Assembly (NCBI GenBank): GCA_914767885.1
Contig: CAJZBQ010000050.1
Span: 372,001 to 436,000 of the forward strand
DNA length: 64,000 nucleotides
Origin: Blepharisma stoltei
Taxonomy: Eukaryota > Ciliophora > Heterotrichea > Heterotrichida > Blepharismidae
Direction of reading: 5' to 3'
Under the pieces are notes generated by a model, which had not been told where the DNA came from, did no database searches, and was given only the letters and a program-made list of their open reading frames with translations. The position numbers and the translations under genes are program-made. Below are positions 26,826 to 39,262 of this stretch, in pieces; the stretch's first letter is position 1; the number at the start of each line of letters is the position of its first letter.

Positions 26826-28056
26826 ATTTTTATACCATATTCTCCAAAAGGAATTTTCTATGATAACAAATGAATGTTAAATTATATTCAGCCCAACAAA
26901 TAGGCAGCATATTTTCTTATATATATTCTGTTTCCTTGCAATTGTTTTGGCTTTCACGGTCTAAATTATTATATTTTTTATTTCCTGTAAGCAATTATTG
27001 CGAAGGCCGCTTTTTCTTTGTATGCTAAATGCGACTTAAGAAATTAAAATCAGATATCGCCTTTATTTATATTTTTATTCTTAAAATCTAATGTAACAGA
27101 TAGCCCATTTAAGCATTAAATACAAATTACATTAAAATATGTAACTTAAGTTAAAAAATGAGAGCGATTGTCTTATAAAATTTGATTGAATTAAAGATTA
27201 TAGCAAATAAACAGCTCAGGAAATATAAGCATTCCTCTTTTGAGTTTTTTATAAATTTTAATTAGCTTATTATTCTAGTTAATTTTATAGTTGAAAATCA
27301 TTACTCTCTCAGTGAGAGAAGAAAAACCATTGGACAAATTTCCAATTTTTGGGAGAAAAACCATCCTCCTTTGGCTCACAAAAATTTTTATGAAAAAATT
27401 TTTATATATAAGTGATATAATAAATGCCCGATGATGGCGCTCAATGTGCCATCATCGGGCAAACCTGTATAATTTATATATAGAAATCTCTAGCGCTTGA
27501 ATTTTTAAACAGCTTGCATTAAACATAAATTCGCAAAATTAAATTATTTTTGATTTCTAAATTTTGAGAATTTTTTTGTTTTTAAAAACAAATTTTAATA
27601 CAATTTAAATAGTTTTCACGCTGGATCGATTATTTTTTAAAAATTCTTCATAAAGTAAATTGTTTTTTAAAAATACTGTGTTTAATTTAGATTTTTTTAA
27701 TTTTTTAAAAATTTGAGAAAATCTTTTTTATAGAAAACTTATTAAAATAATTAATGCCTTTTTTCGAATAGGAATTTTTGTTATTTAATAGAATAGAGAG
27801 TTAGATATAAATTATTTATTTAGAATTAAAATGATTAATTAGAGAAAACGAAAATTAGCTACGAACAATCCAAATATATTTAGAGAATAATAGATAGTGA
27901 TATAAGTATAATCTAATAGACACCAAATAACTTTGAAAAGATTATATAAAATATTTTATTTTGAATAATCTCAATATATCTATAAACTAGCAACCACAAC
28001 CGTTAAATCACAGCTATGCAATTAAAACCTAAACGCTTTAACTACGGAAATTAATT
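26826..28056. other. Intergenic spacer with IES-like module and a solo hairpin
   Basis: AT-rich DNA with no gene seen. An IES-like end begins at the TA at 27302 (ctctctcagtgag, then aaaaaccattggacaaattt, then a second end motif near 27360). A perfect GC-rich hairpin lies at 27427-27461. The right limit of the IES-like element was not found. Confidence 0.55.
27427..27461. repeat. Solo hairpin identical to the outer stem of the foldback element at 58027
   Basis: The stem GCCCGATGATGGCGC pairs with its complement around the loop tcaatgt. The same stem and loop recur at 58027-58060 and, in inverted form, at 58200-58232. Confidence 0.85.
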
Positions 28057-28425
28057 CTAATCTGCCATGCTTTCGTCTTGCTTAATGTGTGCTCCAGCTT
28101 TGTCCATGAATGATGCAAGTCACACCTGCCCATTCGTTAATTCTTGTTTTGATTCAGGTGGGAATTTAATTGCAACACTATTATGGCTCAATGACCAGGC
28201 GGGTGGGCATTGATTCTTGGCTGCTATTTTGCCAACTGTTTCGACAAAATCCCAAGCTTCTTGCGAATTATTAAAGTAGAACGTTTTTCTTAATTCCGAA
28301 GAGTCATGTGATACACTCCAAGAAGGAAGAAGCGATTTTAATTCTTTCAACTGGTTAAGACTAACTTGGGAGGCAAATTTCCTTAGCATTTTTATTATCG
28401 ACAATCCATATTGGTTGATCTGCAT
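28057..28425 (-). CDS. Pterin-4a-carbinolamine dehydratase-like protein (DCoH/PCBD fold), degenerate active site
   Basis: 122 aa with one TGA-Trp. The fold pattern is recognisable: LKSLLPSWSVSHD, then KTFYFNNSQEAWDFVETVG, then a VAIKF strand and the terminal helix VWLASFMDKAGAHI. In active enzymes, which dehydrate 4a-hydroxytetrahydrobiopterin, the centre reads NHHP...TH. Here it reads NQCPPAW and KFPPES, so the catalytic histidines are missing. It may be a non-catalytic relative. A start at the internal Met (MLRKF) is also possible. Confidence 0.72.
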
Positions 28426-28665
28426 AACGAGTATTACCTTAAGATTTTAAAAGAAGCAAAAGATATTTTTATTATATTGCCGAGCTATTTTGCTTTGTAA
28501 AAATTTAAAGTTTTGCATAGCATTTCAAAAATTGTTTGAGGACTTCAATAAAAAATTTCTTCAACTTTTCTGTCCACTTTTATCTTTTTGATTATTTCTG
28601 ACTTAGGCGTTTACTTATTTTTAAGTTTTGTCTAATTTACCTATATATCACCATTTGCATACGTC

Positions 28666-29971
28666 ATGAACAAAAAGGTTATTCTCCTAAAAAGACCAAA
28701 AGGGATCCCTCAAGAGGATGACTTTGCTATAATAGAAGAGCCCATAAAAGCTAATTTCAATGATGGTGAAGTTTTAGTTAAAGTAAAATGAATTTCAATT
28801 GATGCAGCCCAGCGGGTCTGAATAGCAGGATCTCGGTCATATATTGATCCAGTCTCTATAGGATCAGTTGTTAAAGGATTAGGCGTGGGGCAAGTTATTA
28901 TCTCAAAAACCCCTCTTCTGAAAAGAGGAAATTATGTTGCTGGATTTTTACACTGCCAAGAATTTTGTAAAATTAACGCGTCTGAATTGTGAAAGCTACC
29001 TTCATATGAAAATCCTCAACTTTACTTATTCTCCTTATCATTAATCGATCGAACCCTTATAAAAATTGCTTGCTGTAAAATAATTCTCTCTAAGGAAGTA
29101 AAATATTTTTATATAAAATATTTGCATATGATTTTAGATATACAATTGATAATTACTATAATAAAATATCTAATTCTATTTATATGCTTATGAAAAGTAT
29201 AAGTTTATAAAATTAAACCAATTTTTCGTTCCAGATTGGATTTTTAAATATTATATGTAAAATTTTAAATAAAATATAGATGAGAAGCAAAACTATTGCT
29301 CACAAAGATGGATAGAGCTAGGAGTTTTAGGCATAACTGGCTTATCTGCTTTTTTTGCAATTGAAGAACTTGCAAAACCTAATAGAAGAGACACAATAGT
29401 TATTTCAACTGCTGCTGGAGCTACTGGATCTATTGCTTGCCAATTAGCCAAACTAAGAGGTGCAAAGGTGATTGGCATTGCAGGAAGTGAAGATAAATGT
29501 GACTATCTCAGGAATGAATTAAAAATTGATGCAGCGATTAATTACAAAACAGCAAGAAGCATGAATAGTGCCTTACGCGAACTCTGTCCTGATGGAATTG
29601 ATATATATCTTGATAATGTGGGTGGAGAAATATTAGATGCAGTACTTTTGAATATAAAAAAGCATGGCAAAATTATCGCATGTGGAGCAATAGCCTCCTA
29701 CAATTCAAAAAAGCCAAAGCCAATTTATAACTATCCTTTAATTATTGCATTATCACTAACAGTAGAAGGCTTTATTGTATGGGACTATAAAAATAGATTT
29801 CAATTGGCTACTAGACAGTTGAGCAGGCTTGTACAAGAGAAACAATTAATATATAAAGAGCACATACTAGAAGGAATTAAAAAAGTGCCTGAAGCTTTAA
29901 GGCTACTGATGACAGGAGAAAATCAAGGGAAATTGATTGTTAAATTACAACACAGTGATCCTCATCTTTAA
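28666..29971 (+). CDS. Zinc-independent MDR oxidoreductase, prostaglandin reductase-like
   Basis: Restored 28666-29026 plus 29313-29971, 339 aa. The N-terminal GroES-like part includes VWIAGSRSYIDPV. After the IES join the sequence reads YLELGVLGITGLSAFF, the classic start of the coenzyme-binding half. The Rossmann motif AAGATGSIACQLAKLRGAKV binds NADPH. YLDNVGGEILD matches the alkenal/one prostaglandin reductase branch. It likely reduces alpha,beta-unsaturated carbonyls. No zinc ligands are seen. Confidence 0.87.
29027..29312. mobile_element. IES (286 bp) in the MDR gene
   Basis: TA at 29027-29028 and 29313-29314. It starts ttctccttatcattaatcga and ends agcaatag...gatggaTA. Removal restores LELGVLGITGL. 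The length is not a multiple of three. Confidence 0.85.
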
Positions 29972-30183
29972 TGAATAAAGACATAATAAAAAATAATAGT
30001 AAAAAATGCTTAATTAGTTTCATTTTATCGGAAAGCATGCTAAAAAAGTAATTAAGTAAGAAAATATTTAATATTTTAAATAATTTTAAATTATGTTTGA
30101 ATTGTTGATGGCATATTATAGAGTTTTAATTTTGAAATTTTAGTTTAGGAAACTTATATTGAGTGAGTTTAAAAAATATTTTA

Positions 30184-33100
30184 TTAATAAAATGTATTAG
30201 CTTCTATCCACCCTTTTTTCCCACTGCCTTTATTTTTTGCCATTTCTATTCTCATCAAAAATTTTCTACACTCATCATAGCATACTAGTAAAATAAATGC
30301 AGGAACAGCAGGAAATCCATAGTGCAAAGTAAGCAAGGGTCTACCTCCTAAAGCACTATTCAGCCCAGGAACATAGCAAATTATCAATGTAAACAAAGTT
30401 TCAAAACAAAGCGCAAAGTTCACAAACCAGTTTGTGAAACCTCTATCAATTATACTTTTTTCTCTTGTCCTGACAATCATTATATTTGCGTATTGGCAGC
30501 AAACAACTCCTACGAAGTAACCACATTGTGCGTATTTAAAAGCTTCTGTGGTATAGCAGATTTCATGATTAGATATTGGTGATGTCCACCCAGGATATTT
30601 GCAATCAGACCAATTATCCTTTCCATAATTATGGAACCATATTCTTAAGTCAAGATGTGCATCTCCATTTGTGATAAAATCAACAGCCTCGTTTTCATAA
30701 TTTGAGTCTCCTATGTGAGAATTTCCTTTTGAATTGAGATCAGGGTCATAAACATCATCCTTTCCGGGCTTATACCCAGATTGTGCTACGTAAAAGAACC
30801 ACAAAACTTGTGGTTTGAATCCGAAATCATAAAAAATCGTGAAATAAGCCAACATTCCACCCATTGTGATTATTTCGCCTGTTTGCATATAAGCAAAAAA
30901 TAGAAGTTGATAGGACATCAAATGATCTTTTTCTGCATCTCGTGGTTTTCTTTTCATAATATCAAGCTCGGACTCTTCATAAGCAAGCCCAACAGCTGGG
31001 ATAACATCAGTTCCAACACTGATTGCAAGCATTAAAACAGTTGATAAAGGTAAGGGTAGCTGGAATATAACTGTTATTAAGTAAGGGATGATCTCTGCCA
31101 TGTTTGATGCTAAAACGTAGGCGATAGTTCTTTTAAGATTATCGAAAATGACACGGCCTTGCTCTACACCTTGAATAATAGATGCAAAATTGTCATCGAT
31201 CAGCAGCATATCGGCAGCGTCTTTAGCTGCATCGCTTCCTACAATTCCCATAGCAATTCCAATGTCAGCTTTTTTAATGGCCGGGCTGTCATTTACGCCA
31301 TCACCAGTAACAGCAACAATTTGTTTACTTCCTCCTTCTGCAAGCGAGCAAGCCCATGAGAAGAATCCTATTTTTTGGGTAGAAACCCGCTCCCTGTAAG
31401 CGAATAAAAAAAATATTTTGAAATATTAGTGATAAATATTATACTGAAATCTTGAGCTAATTCTGTTAAATATATAATAGCTTACATTTTAAAACATAAA
31501 TATCGCAAATTAAATTTAATTTTTCTTTCCAATTTGTGCATTTTTGGATTTTTTTAAATTATAAAAAAAAATTAGTCCCTCTCAAAATTATTTGTTCGTT
31601 CATGAATGGGGAGTTAAGTTGCTGATTGGCGTCAACAATCATATATTTTTGAGCAGGAGAAGTCCTTGCAAACACGATTTCTTTTTTACTTACTTTCATA
31701 TCACAATATTAAAAATGTCAATTAGAGATAGGTCTTAAACTCCTGCTCCGCAGGTCAGGGTCCTCTTTTCGAGCTTAGTGAGAGAGGTCTTGACTCTTGA
31801 GAGTCTCGAAAGAGAGTGGAGAGGCTAGTGCTGAGTCTGACACTGATCAGAGAAGTCTTAACGGACTTGCAAACATTAACGGTTCGACGGTTAGGCCGGT
31901 CCACCTACCGTTGTTCAGAGCTGTTAATCAAGTTGGATCTCAAGCAAGGAGACAGCATCCAAGAATAATTCAATTAAACTTAAACTTAAATTTTCATATC
32001 AATTATTTTAAGATTTATTGAGCTAATCATATAGATTGCATTAAATATTATCCTTGCTAAATATAAAACTTTAATCATTAAACATTAAACTTACTATAAA
32101 TTTTATTTAATTACCATGGGTTAGCCACTTGGCAATTCTTTGCTCTCTAAATGGAAGATCGGAATCTTCTGTGTGAGCTTTTGTGAGCATATCTCCGTGA
32201 ATCACAATAGCGTCACTTAAGTCTATAGCCTTTTCCCAATCCAAGCCTTCTTCAACATAGTCATTCACAGTCTTGTCTACAGTAATAATTTGCACTTGTC
32301 TTGCAATTGCTGCAGCGGTAAGAGGCTGATCTCCAGTAACCATTATTACTTTGACCCCTGCATCATGAGCTGAAATAACAGCTTCTTTCACTCCTTTTCT
32401 TGGTGGGTCCATTAGTGCAGTTAAGCCAATAAAAGTGAGCCCTCGAAGAGGGAAATTTGGCCCTTCTTTTTTATTTGGTTCAAAGACATAATCTTTAGGA
32501 TACTCATTGTGATCGAGCCATGTGTAAGCAAATCCTAAGACTCGCTGACCTTTACCTCCAAAGCATTTATTTGCGGTTGCAAATTGAATTCTTTTCTCCT
32601 CAGTTATAGGAATAGCATTTCCTTCTGAAAGAATAGTTGAGCATCTCTCCCATAGCTGCTCAGGAGCGCCCTTCATAAATAGTATGCAATCTTTCTTGTG
32701 GTCTTCAGGATTCCAATCTGTTGGCTCATGAATTGTTACTGCATATTTATTAGCCGAAGTAAATGGGATTTCACCTTTAATCCCTCCTCTTATTAGAATA
32801 GGATATGTTTGCCTCATATCTGTGATATTTTTGATGGGATGGAAGAATTTAATTAAAGCAATTTCTGATGCATCACCTCCGAATGTTGGCCAAGTTTGTA
32901 TGGATTTGGCTGCTAACTCTCCGCATGAGCAACAAAAAATTTTGTTCACTCATTAAGGGATAATTTTTTTTTAAAAATTTATATTCTTCAAAATTTAAAA
33001 AAAACTCCAATTCGCTAAAAATTAATTTATAAGATTTATGCTTTAAAGTTTAAAATTAAATAGAGATAGCTAAACTTATATATCAATTTTTTTTCATAAA

Positions 33101-34660
33101 AAATATGTGCTCGCTCACGGGTGGGTTTCTGAGCAAATTAGGGATTTTTCCAATGGTTTTGTTTGCTTATGAAGAGGGGAGTAAGCCACTTTTAAATTTT
33201 TCTTTAACTTCTGCAATTTCATTTTCAGAAAGCCTGTTTCCATGCTTATCAGATAAAAGATCTTCAGGTGGCTCGGTTGAAAATTGGGCTTTGCTATTTA
33301 GAATAGCACATCTAAGCAGCATTTCAAAAGTGGGCTCTTCAATATTATAGCCTAAAGTTACTCCAGTATTCTTTTCTTCATAATTATTTACATCTCTAAT
33401 TTTACTGTCATACCAAATACTAACGACTCTCATTTTGTTTTCAGTTAAAGTCCCAGTCTTGTCTGAGCAAACACATGTGACAGATCCTAAAGTTTCGACA
33501 CATTCTAAGTTTTTTACAAGGACATTTTTTTCAGCCATTCTTTTTGCAGTAAGAGCAAGAGCAACTGTTACTTCTCCAAGTAGTCCTTCAGGAACATTAG
33601 CAATAATGCATCCAATAGCATTAATTACATTTACCGTAATAGTAAACCCAAAGCTAAAGCCTAAAGCAAAGAAGATGATTCCCATTGTGACTGATATAAT
33701 AGTGATTACCTTCACAAAAAAGTCAATTTCTCTTCCCAGTGTCGTTTGTTCATTCTTAGTAGTGAAGGCTAAGTTTGCAATCCTTCCCATTACAGTCTTG
33801 TCACCTGTATTAATCACCACACCTTTCGCTTCCCCAGTGCTGCACATAGTCCCAAAAAATGCCATATTTTCAGTTTCAAGCGGATTTTTTTCATTAGTAC
33901 ATTTTTCTGTTCTTGGAAGAGGATCACTTTCTCCAGTTAAGGACGAGTTATCAACTTTCATATTATTAGATGATAAAATCCTAATGTCTGCAGGAATTTT
34001 TTTACCTTCCTTAACAAACACAATGTCTCCAGGAACAAGCTTAGATGACTCCATCTCTCTTGCATTTCCATCTCTGATTACTGAGCATTTAGGAGGAATC
34101 ATGTTCTTGAACCCTGCCATGATGGCTGCTGACTTTTCTTCTTGATAAAAGCCAAATGTACCTGTGATTACGACGACAACAACTATCGCTATAGCAAGGT
34201 AAACATTGGATGGATCAGTTTGATCAATACCATATGTGATGAAACATAAAATAGCCCCTGCCCATAGCATCAATGAGAAAAAGCCAGTTAGACACTTAAT
34301 AAAATGCAAGTACCATGGGAGTCCGGCCTTCTCAGTCAGTTTATTTTCTCCAAAAACTTTAAGTTTATTATGTGCTTTTTCGTCTGATAAGCCACGGTCG
34401 AAATCTGTTTCTAAGTTTCTTGCTAGCTCATCTAATGAGATTTTATGCTCAATCATGTCTCTAAAAGCTTCCGAGCTCTTAATAGCATCATCTTGCTTAT
34501 CCCTTCCTTTAGGCTTTGCTACAGACTTTTTTGTGGCTCCATGTTTTTTGCTTTCTTCTTCAGCTAGTCTTTCAGCATGCTCTTTTATCTCGATTTGATG
34601 TTTTATTTGTTGCAGCCCGATAATGAATGAAGAGCTTGTTCTTCTAATCGGTTCTAACAT
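30184..34660 (-). CDS. P-type IIC cation ATPase alpha subunit (Na+/K+-ATPase type), three IESs
   Basis: Restored segments 34660-33182, 32913-32122, 31690-31615 and 31325-30184 give 1162 aa. It pumps cations across a membrane at ATP cost. Visible motifs are TGES in the actuator loop, VPEGLL in M4, the phosphorylation site CSDKTGTLTENKM, KGAPEQLWERC, TGDQPLTAAA, DPPRKGV and TGDGVNDSPAIKKADIGIAMG. In M5 the SNMAEIIP glutamate is kept. In M6 the segment is AISVGTDVIPA, so the first of the two aspartates used in Na,K-pumps is Ser. The basic N-terminus is typical. No beta subunit is in the window. Confidence 0.92.
31326..31614. mobile_element. IES (289 bp) in the first ATPase gene
   Basis: TA at 31326-31327 and 31615-31616. 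Removal joins VDANQQL to KQIVAVTGDG, matching the uninterrupted paralogue. One end has a back-to-back end-motif pair. The other has two motif copies separated by acccaaaaaataggattctt. Confidence 0.9.
31691..32121. mobile_element. IES (431 bp) in the first ATPase gene, hosting a retroposon-like unit
   Basis: TA at 31691-31692 and 32122-32123. Removal joins AKWL to SKKEIVFARTS, as in the paralogue. Most of the interior is the GC-rich unit at 31704-31991. Confidence 0.87.
31704..31991 (+). mobile_element. Short retroposon-like unit nested in an IES
   Basis: Flanked by TTTCATATCA at 31694-31703 and 31992-32001. The 3' side has repeated acttaa units. It contains acggttcgacggt, which resembles a Pol III B box, and gagcttagtgag upstream, which loosely resembles an A box, so a tRNA-derived SINE is possible. 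Confidence 0.6.
32914..33181. mobile_element. IES (268 bp) in the first ATPase gene
   Basis: TA at 32914-32915 and 33182-33183. Removal restores FKSGLAAKSIQTWPTFG. The left end has a back-to-back pair (gagcaacaaaa / ttttgttcactc). The right end has two motif copies about 60 bp apart with gggatttttccaatgg between them. Confidence 0.9.
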
Positions 34661-34984
34661 TTATAATTCGCACATTTGTGATTAATTTCTGCTTGATTAT
34701 CCAGTGAAAAGTGAGCTGAAATTTTCAGAAAAATGGCGAAATAGGAAATCGCAATAAACACTTCATTGATAAGAGATTTATGTATTGTTTTTAAATATTT
34801 ATTGGTGATTGATTATAGCATGACTACTAGAGAGTGATGCAACTTAGATTAAACACTTTGAAAAATAATTATAGATATTGGAGCAGCTTATAATAGAATC
34901 TGCATATAACAAGGCATTTTAAAAAATCTGAAACAGATTTAACATACAACTCTTTTCTGCAACATTTTATTTCTTTTTGCAGTC

Positions 34985-35520
34985 TATTAGGCTTGGCTAT
35001 GAAAGTTAGGTGCTAGTCATATTGGTGAGGCAGCTGCCAAAGATCTCTAGAATGGGAGATGCAACCACTTTTCAACTCCACCCCAGAGGGTCTTTACCCG
35101 AAGGTGGATGCCACTTCCTGTGCTTTCTGTCTCCTCCTTTCCTTGCGGCTTCAGTCTTGAATGCTTATGGATTTCTGATACTGCGGGCGATTCGAGTAGC
35201 TTGATTCCATGGATCAGTTCATTCGAGTCTATCAAGTGTTGAAGTGCCTTTCTTCAACAGCTACTGAAAAAAGACTACTGTGGCCTGGTTGAAACCCCAG
35301 TTTCTCAGTAGGGGAATACCCATGGGCCCTCAGATCCAACGAACGTTGTCGAGTACCTCCATTTCCAACTACAGGAAAGCAGTCAGCACTTACTCATGCG
35401 CGCATTTCTCGAGCCTGCATTTGATTTCTTGGCTCGGACTCCGTCCCAGTTCGCCATAGCCATAAGTTCAGGACTGTTACATCAAGAGGCAGGCTGGCAC
35501 GTATAGCTGTTTAATTCATA
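34985..35520. mobile_element. GC-rich retroposon-like block, limits approximate
   Basis: The base composition contrasts sharply with its AT-rich flanks and resembles the retroposons in coding genes. I found no convincing terminal duplication. Similar gtctattag and gtctaataa lie at the two sides. Short open frames inside it are not supported as genes. Confidence 0.45.
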
Positions 35521-35848
35521 TTTTTGTAGTCTAATAAAGAGCAAGACAATATGATTTATATCTTTTTCCCCTTCTATCTCTATCTTTTTTTATCCAGTAA
35601 TAAGATTTTATCCAAAAATTTTCCAGTCCAAAATGGAACGGTAATGAGAGTCCTTTTTAAATTTCCAAAAATAAAAGATTTTATAATTTAAGAAATAAAG
35701 ACTATGTACAGATATTTATGTAAGCCAAAATCGGAGCAGAGTTTAGTTTTGCTTAAGAACAATATTTTGAAAATTTTAGTATTAAATAAAGAAATGATTA
35801 AAATATAAAGATTTAAATAAATTCAATTTAAAGGCGATTAATATCACT

Positions 35849-36149
35849 TACTCCCCCAACGAACAAAAAAATTTTGTTCGCTTACGGAGGAGGTTAATTT
35901 TTTTTTTCAAAATTTGAAAAATCCCAAAATGCAAAAATTGGAAAGCAAATATTTATTTATTTGTTAAATTTATATTTTAGAATGGAAGTTGCTTAAAATT
36001 AAGTAGAATTAGCTCAAGATTTCATTTTAATAATTATCACTTATAAATCAATTTTTTCATAAAAAAGAATTTTGTTCGCTCACGGAGGGTGATTTTGGGC
36101 AAAAAATAGGGATTTTACCAATGGTTTTGTTCGCTTGCAGAGGGGGTAT
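35849..36149. mobile_element. IES-like element between genes
   Basis: TA at 35849-35850 and 36150-36151. The left end is a back-to-back pair (acgaacaaaa / ttttgttcgctt). The right end has two motif copies separated by ataggg-type sequence ending ttttaccaatgg. The body has agatttcattttaataatta. This is the same architecture as the IESs in the ATPase gene. Confidence 0.8.
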
Positions 36150-36493
36150 TAGAAAACGAATAGCAATTATATTATAATGCAATATTATAATTCAAATTAT
36201 TAAAATCTCATTTAATTTAAAAGTTGCAAAATGATGTCTAAACTGATTATTTTAATTTAGCATACAAATGAAGTTAAAATAACTTAACTATTCAAGAAAT
36301 ATATTTAATAAGTAGATATATAACTCCACAATATAATTATGGCTTTCTTAATAATTGGCATAGTAAAACTCATGCAGTTAATTTTTGCTCATTTCGGTTA
36401 TTTTACAATGAGAAGTTCATATCTTTTAACTAATCTTTTTTATATCTTAATAGATTTCAATGTAGAATCCCAGTTAATAATAAATTCAAAAAA

Positions 36494-37639
36494 ATGCAAA
36501 GTCATCATATTCGTGATTTCCAAATTCTCAAAACAATAGGTATTTCCCAATTAGGAACTGGCACTTTTGCAAGAGTAGTAATAGCTAGATTAAAAAACCA
36601 AAAGCAAGGGACCTACTATGCAATTAAAATGATAAACAAAGAAGTTTTAGCAAAATTGAAACAAGTTGAGCATGCAAAGTGCGAAAAACGGGTGCTCATG
36701 TCTCTTGATAACCCTTTTATTCTTAAAGTGTAAAAAAAATTCAGATTCAGCTCATTCCAAGACAATGCATGCCTGTATTTAGTGATGGAATATATTGCAG
36801 GAGGAGAGCTCTTTACGCGTTTAAGATTATGACATCATTTCCCAAATGATGTCGCTTTATTTTATGCTACTGAAATTTTGCTTGCAATTGAGTATAGAAT
36901 TTCCTATAGATGGCGCTGCTTGCCTTTGATTTGCCCACTGGGGAAATTTTTTGGTTCCACCAGCACCATATGGTTTGGTCAAACCAAAAAAATTTTCCCA
37001 TGGGCAAAATCAAGGGCAAACAGCGCCATCTATGGGAAATTTCTATACATTCACTCGAACAACATTATTTACCGAGATTTAAAGCCTGAAAACCTGCTGA
37101 TCGATCATACAGGACACATAAAAATTGCAGATTTCGGATTCTGCAAACATATTTCACAAGGAGAAAGGACTTTTACACTATGCGGAACACCAGAATACCT
37201 AGCACCAGAAATAATAAAATCAATTGGCCATTCAAAGCCAGTCGATTGATGGGCGTTTGGGATTTTGGTTTATGAAATGCTTGTAGGGCATCCACCGTTT
37301 TTTGATAATAATCCTTATAAAATTTACAAAAAAATCGTAAAAGGAGAGTTTGAAATGCCAGAAGAGGTTCCACATGCAGCAGCAAAATTAATTTCAAGAC
37401 TTTTAGTAATAGAGCAGGAAAATCGTTTAGGAAGTGTAAGGGGGAGTATTGATATTAAAGCAGCTAAATGATTTAGAGGAGTTGACTGAGGAATGGTTTG
37501 CCAAAGAGAAATTAGGGCACCTTGGATACCTAACTTAAGCGGGCCTGGGGACACTTCATCTTTTGCAAATTATCCAGATGACGACACATTTTTTCAGCCA
37601 GCATCAGCATCAGTTAATGAATTATTCAGAGATTTTTAA
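36494..37639 (+). CDS. AGC-family Ser/Thr protein kinase, PKA/PKG catalytic type
   Basis: Restored exons 36494-36539, 36555-36729, 36745-36892 and 37046-37639 give 320 aa. Two introns are 15 nt each. The glycine loop is [10 protein letters not shown], the lysine is in YYAIKMI, the catalytic loop is [11 protein letters not shown], the metal site is ADFGF, and the activation segment ends [22 protein letters not shown] uses one TGA and one TGG. The C-terminal tail contains FRDF, as PKA catalytic subunits end. It therefore probably responds to cyclic nucleotides through a separate regulatory subunit, though no binding domain is present here. Confidence 0.9.
36893..37045. mobile_element. Foldback IES (153 bp) in the AGC kinase gene
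   Basis: TATA at both ends and arms pairing over almost the entire length (tagatggcgctg... with ...cagcgccatcta). Removal restores [20 protein letters not shown]. The length is a multiple of three, but the element contains in-frame stops. Confidence 0.92.
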
Positions 37640-37842
37640 TAAATATTGTGATGGTAAGCATTTTTAAAATAATGTAAAATTATTATTAAGCAATAAATTT
37701 ATTAATGTCAGCCAAATGCGTTCAATGTATAATTTATATAAAAGTTAAGAATCTCTCTGCAAATGTTCCTGGGTTTGAATAAACAAAACAAAATGAGTTG
37801 AATTAATTTTGTCTTTTAATTATATAATATAATCTACTTTAA

Positions 37843-39262
37843 CTATATAATATTGCAATTGCACACATCATTTTTTATAGAATCTCTTCTAATTAGCTCT
37901 TCAGGTGATTTTAGATCAATTATTGTAGCTTCTAAAGTTTTAATTGCTCTTTTTTGCTTACTCTTCCCCTCTCCGTGAGTGACAAAATTTTATAGAAAAT
38001 ATTTTTTTTCGAAAATTTAAAAAATCCAAATTCATAAAAATAAGAAAGTAAATATTAATTTAATTTATAAAATTTATGTTATAAAAAGCAATTTGTTTAA
38101 AATTAAACAGAATTAGCTCGAGATTTCATTATACTAATTATCACATATATATCAAAATTTTTTTCATAAAATTTTTCTATTAAAAAAATTTTTGTTTACT
38201 CCAAAAAATAACGATTTTTCTAATGGTTTTGTTCACTTACGGAGAGTGGGGGGAGTTAGCGATTTTTGAATTAAGAAAAGAAAAACGATCTTCTGTAATA
38301 GTGCTAGTCATTGTAGTATTTTGGGACGTTCTTTTTTCATCTTTCTGGGTGAATAAGAAAATGTTTTGAGTCAAATTTAAAATTTCTTTGTCTTTTTTCT
38401 CTATTTTCTCACCCATTTCAGTATGCAAATTTTGGATAGCTTCTATATGAGCTTTATCTCCTTCTAATTGTTTTTTCATGCAATCAATGATTATTTCTAG
38501 TTCAGCCTCATTTGATCATTTTTCAAAGCTATCTGGCTCTGATCTGCTGCCTAAATCTTTAATTTTTTTATCAATTTCTTCATTTTCTTCAACTATCCCA
38601 TGAAGCACAGATTTTAATTTTTCATTTTTGGCATCTAAATTATTTTCATAAAATAATAGTTCATGTTTAATTTTTTTGATTTTCCTCTTTTTCCCTTTAT
38701 TTTCTACAGTCAATTCTTTTGCCCTGGCTTTAAACTCTGCAATTTCGCCCTCTAATTTTTGGTTGTCTTTCTTTAAGGTATCAATTAATCCCAAATACTC
38801 AATATTTTGCCTATTTTTAGTCTCTTGTGCTTCGGCTATTTTTATTTGGAGTTGCTCAATTTTTATATTTTCAGTTATAGACTGTCTTTTATATTGATCA
38901 ATGTTTTTTTCTAAACCCTTGAGCTCTTTGTTGACATTTTTAAGTGATGTTTTGAAGTTCTTTCTTACTGAGCTTTGTATGGAATTATTAGTGCAGTTAT
39001 TGCAAATCCTCAATCGGAATTTTATTCCTGGAATTGATGGAGGCTCAGTGATGCACTTAAGACAGCATCCTCGATAGCATACTGTACAGCAATATCTTTT
39101 CCTTAAAAGATTAAAAAAATTACCACAAACTACACAAGATTTGTCGTCTTTATAAGCTAACTTATCTACATAAGGTGTTATTGTATAGTAATTACTACGT
39201 CTTCTAGTAATAATAGAATGATGATGGGCTTTAAGTCCCGGCTCTGTGTGCTGTCTTTCCAT
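37843..39262 (-). CDS. FYVE-like zinc finger and coiled-coil protein
   Basis: Restored 39262-38257 plus 37958-37843, 373 aa. The N-terminal finger reads CVVC, then RKRYCCTVCYRGCCLKC, then CNNC, which fits the FYVE/FYVE-related spacing of paired cysteines and a basic R-rich patch. A long coiled coil follows (about 115-330). A FYVE finger would bind PI3P on endosomes, but the basic motif is not canonical, so lipid binding is uncertain. The IES join gives NSKIAKQKRAIKTLEATI, continuing the helix. Confidence 0.75.
37959..38256. mobile_element. IES (298 bp) in the FYVE-like gene
   Basis: TA at 37959-37960 and 38257-38258. The right end reads ttttgttcacttacggagag then tggggggagTTA. The spacer aacgatttttctaatgg and the body motif agatttcattatactaatta mark it as the common family. 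Confidence 0.87.

Larger units (their letters stand above)
34661..36493. other. Intergenic spacer with a GC-rich retroposon-like block and an IES-like element
   Basis: The first ATPase and the AGC kinase diverge from this spacer. It contains a GC-rich block (about 34985-35520) and a complete IES-like element (35849-36149). The rest is AT-rich. A 66-codon open frame from 36339 overlaps the kinase start in another frame and is not supported. Confidence 0.65.

Noticed and set aside
33435-34598. Plus-strand open frames of up to 236 codons opposite the first ATPase
   Set aside because: They are antisense shadows of a clearly conserved P-type ATPase. The same shadows appear opposite the second ATPase.
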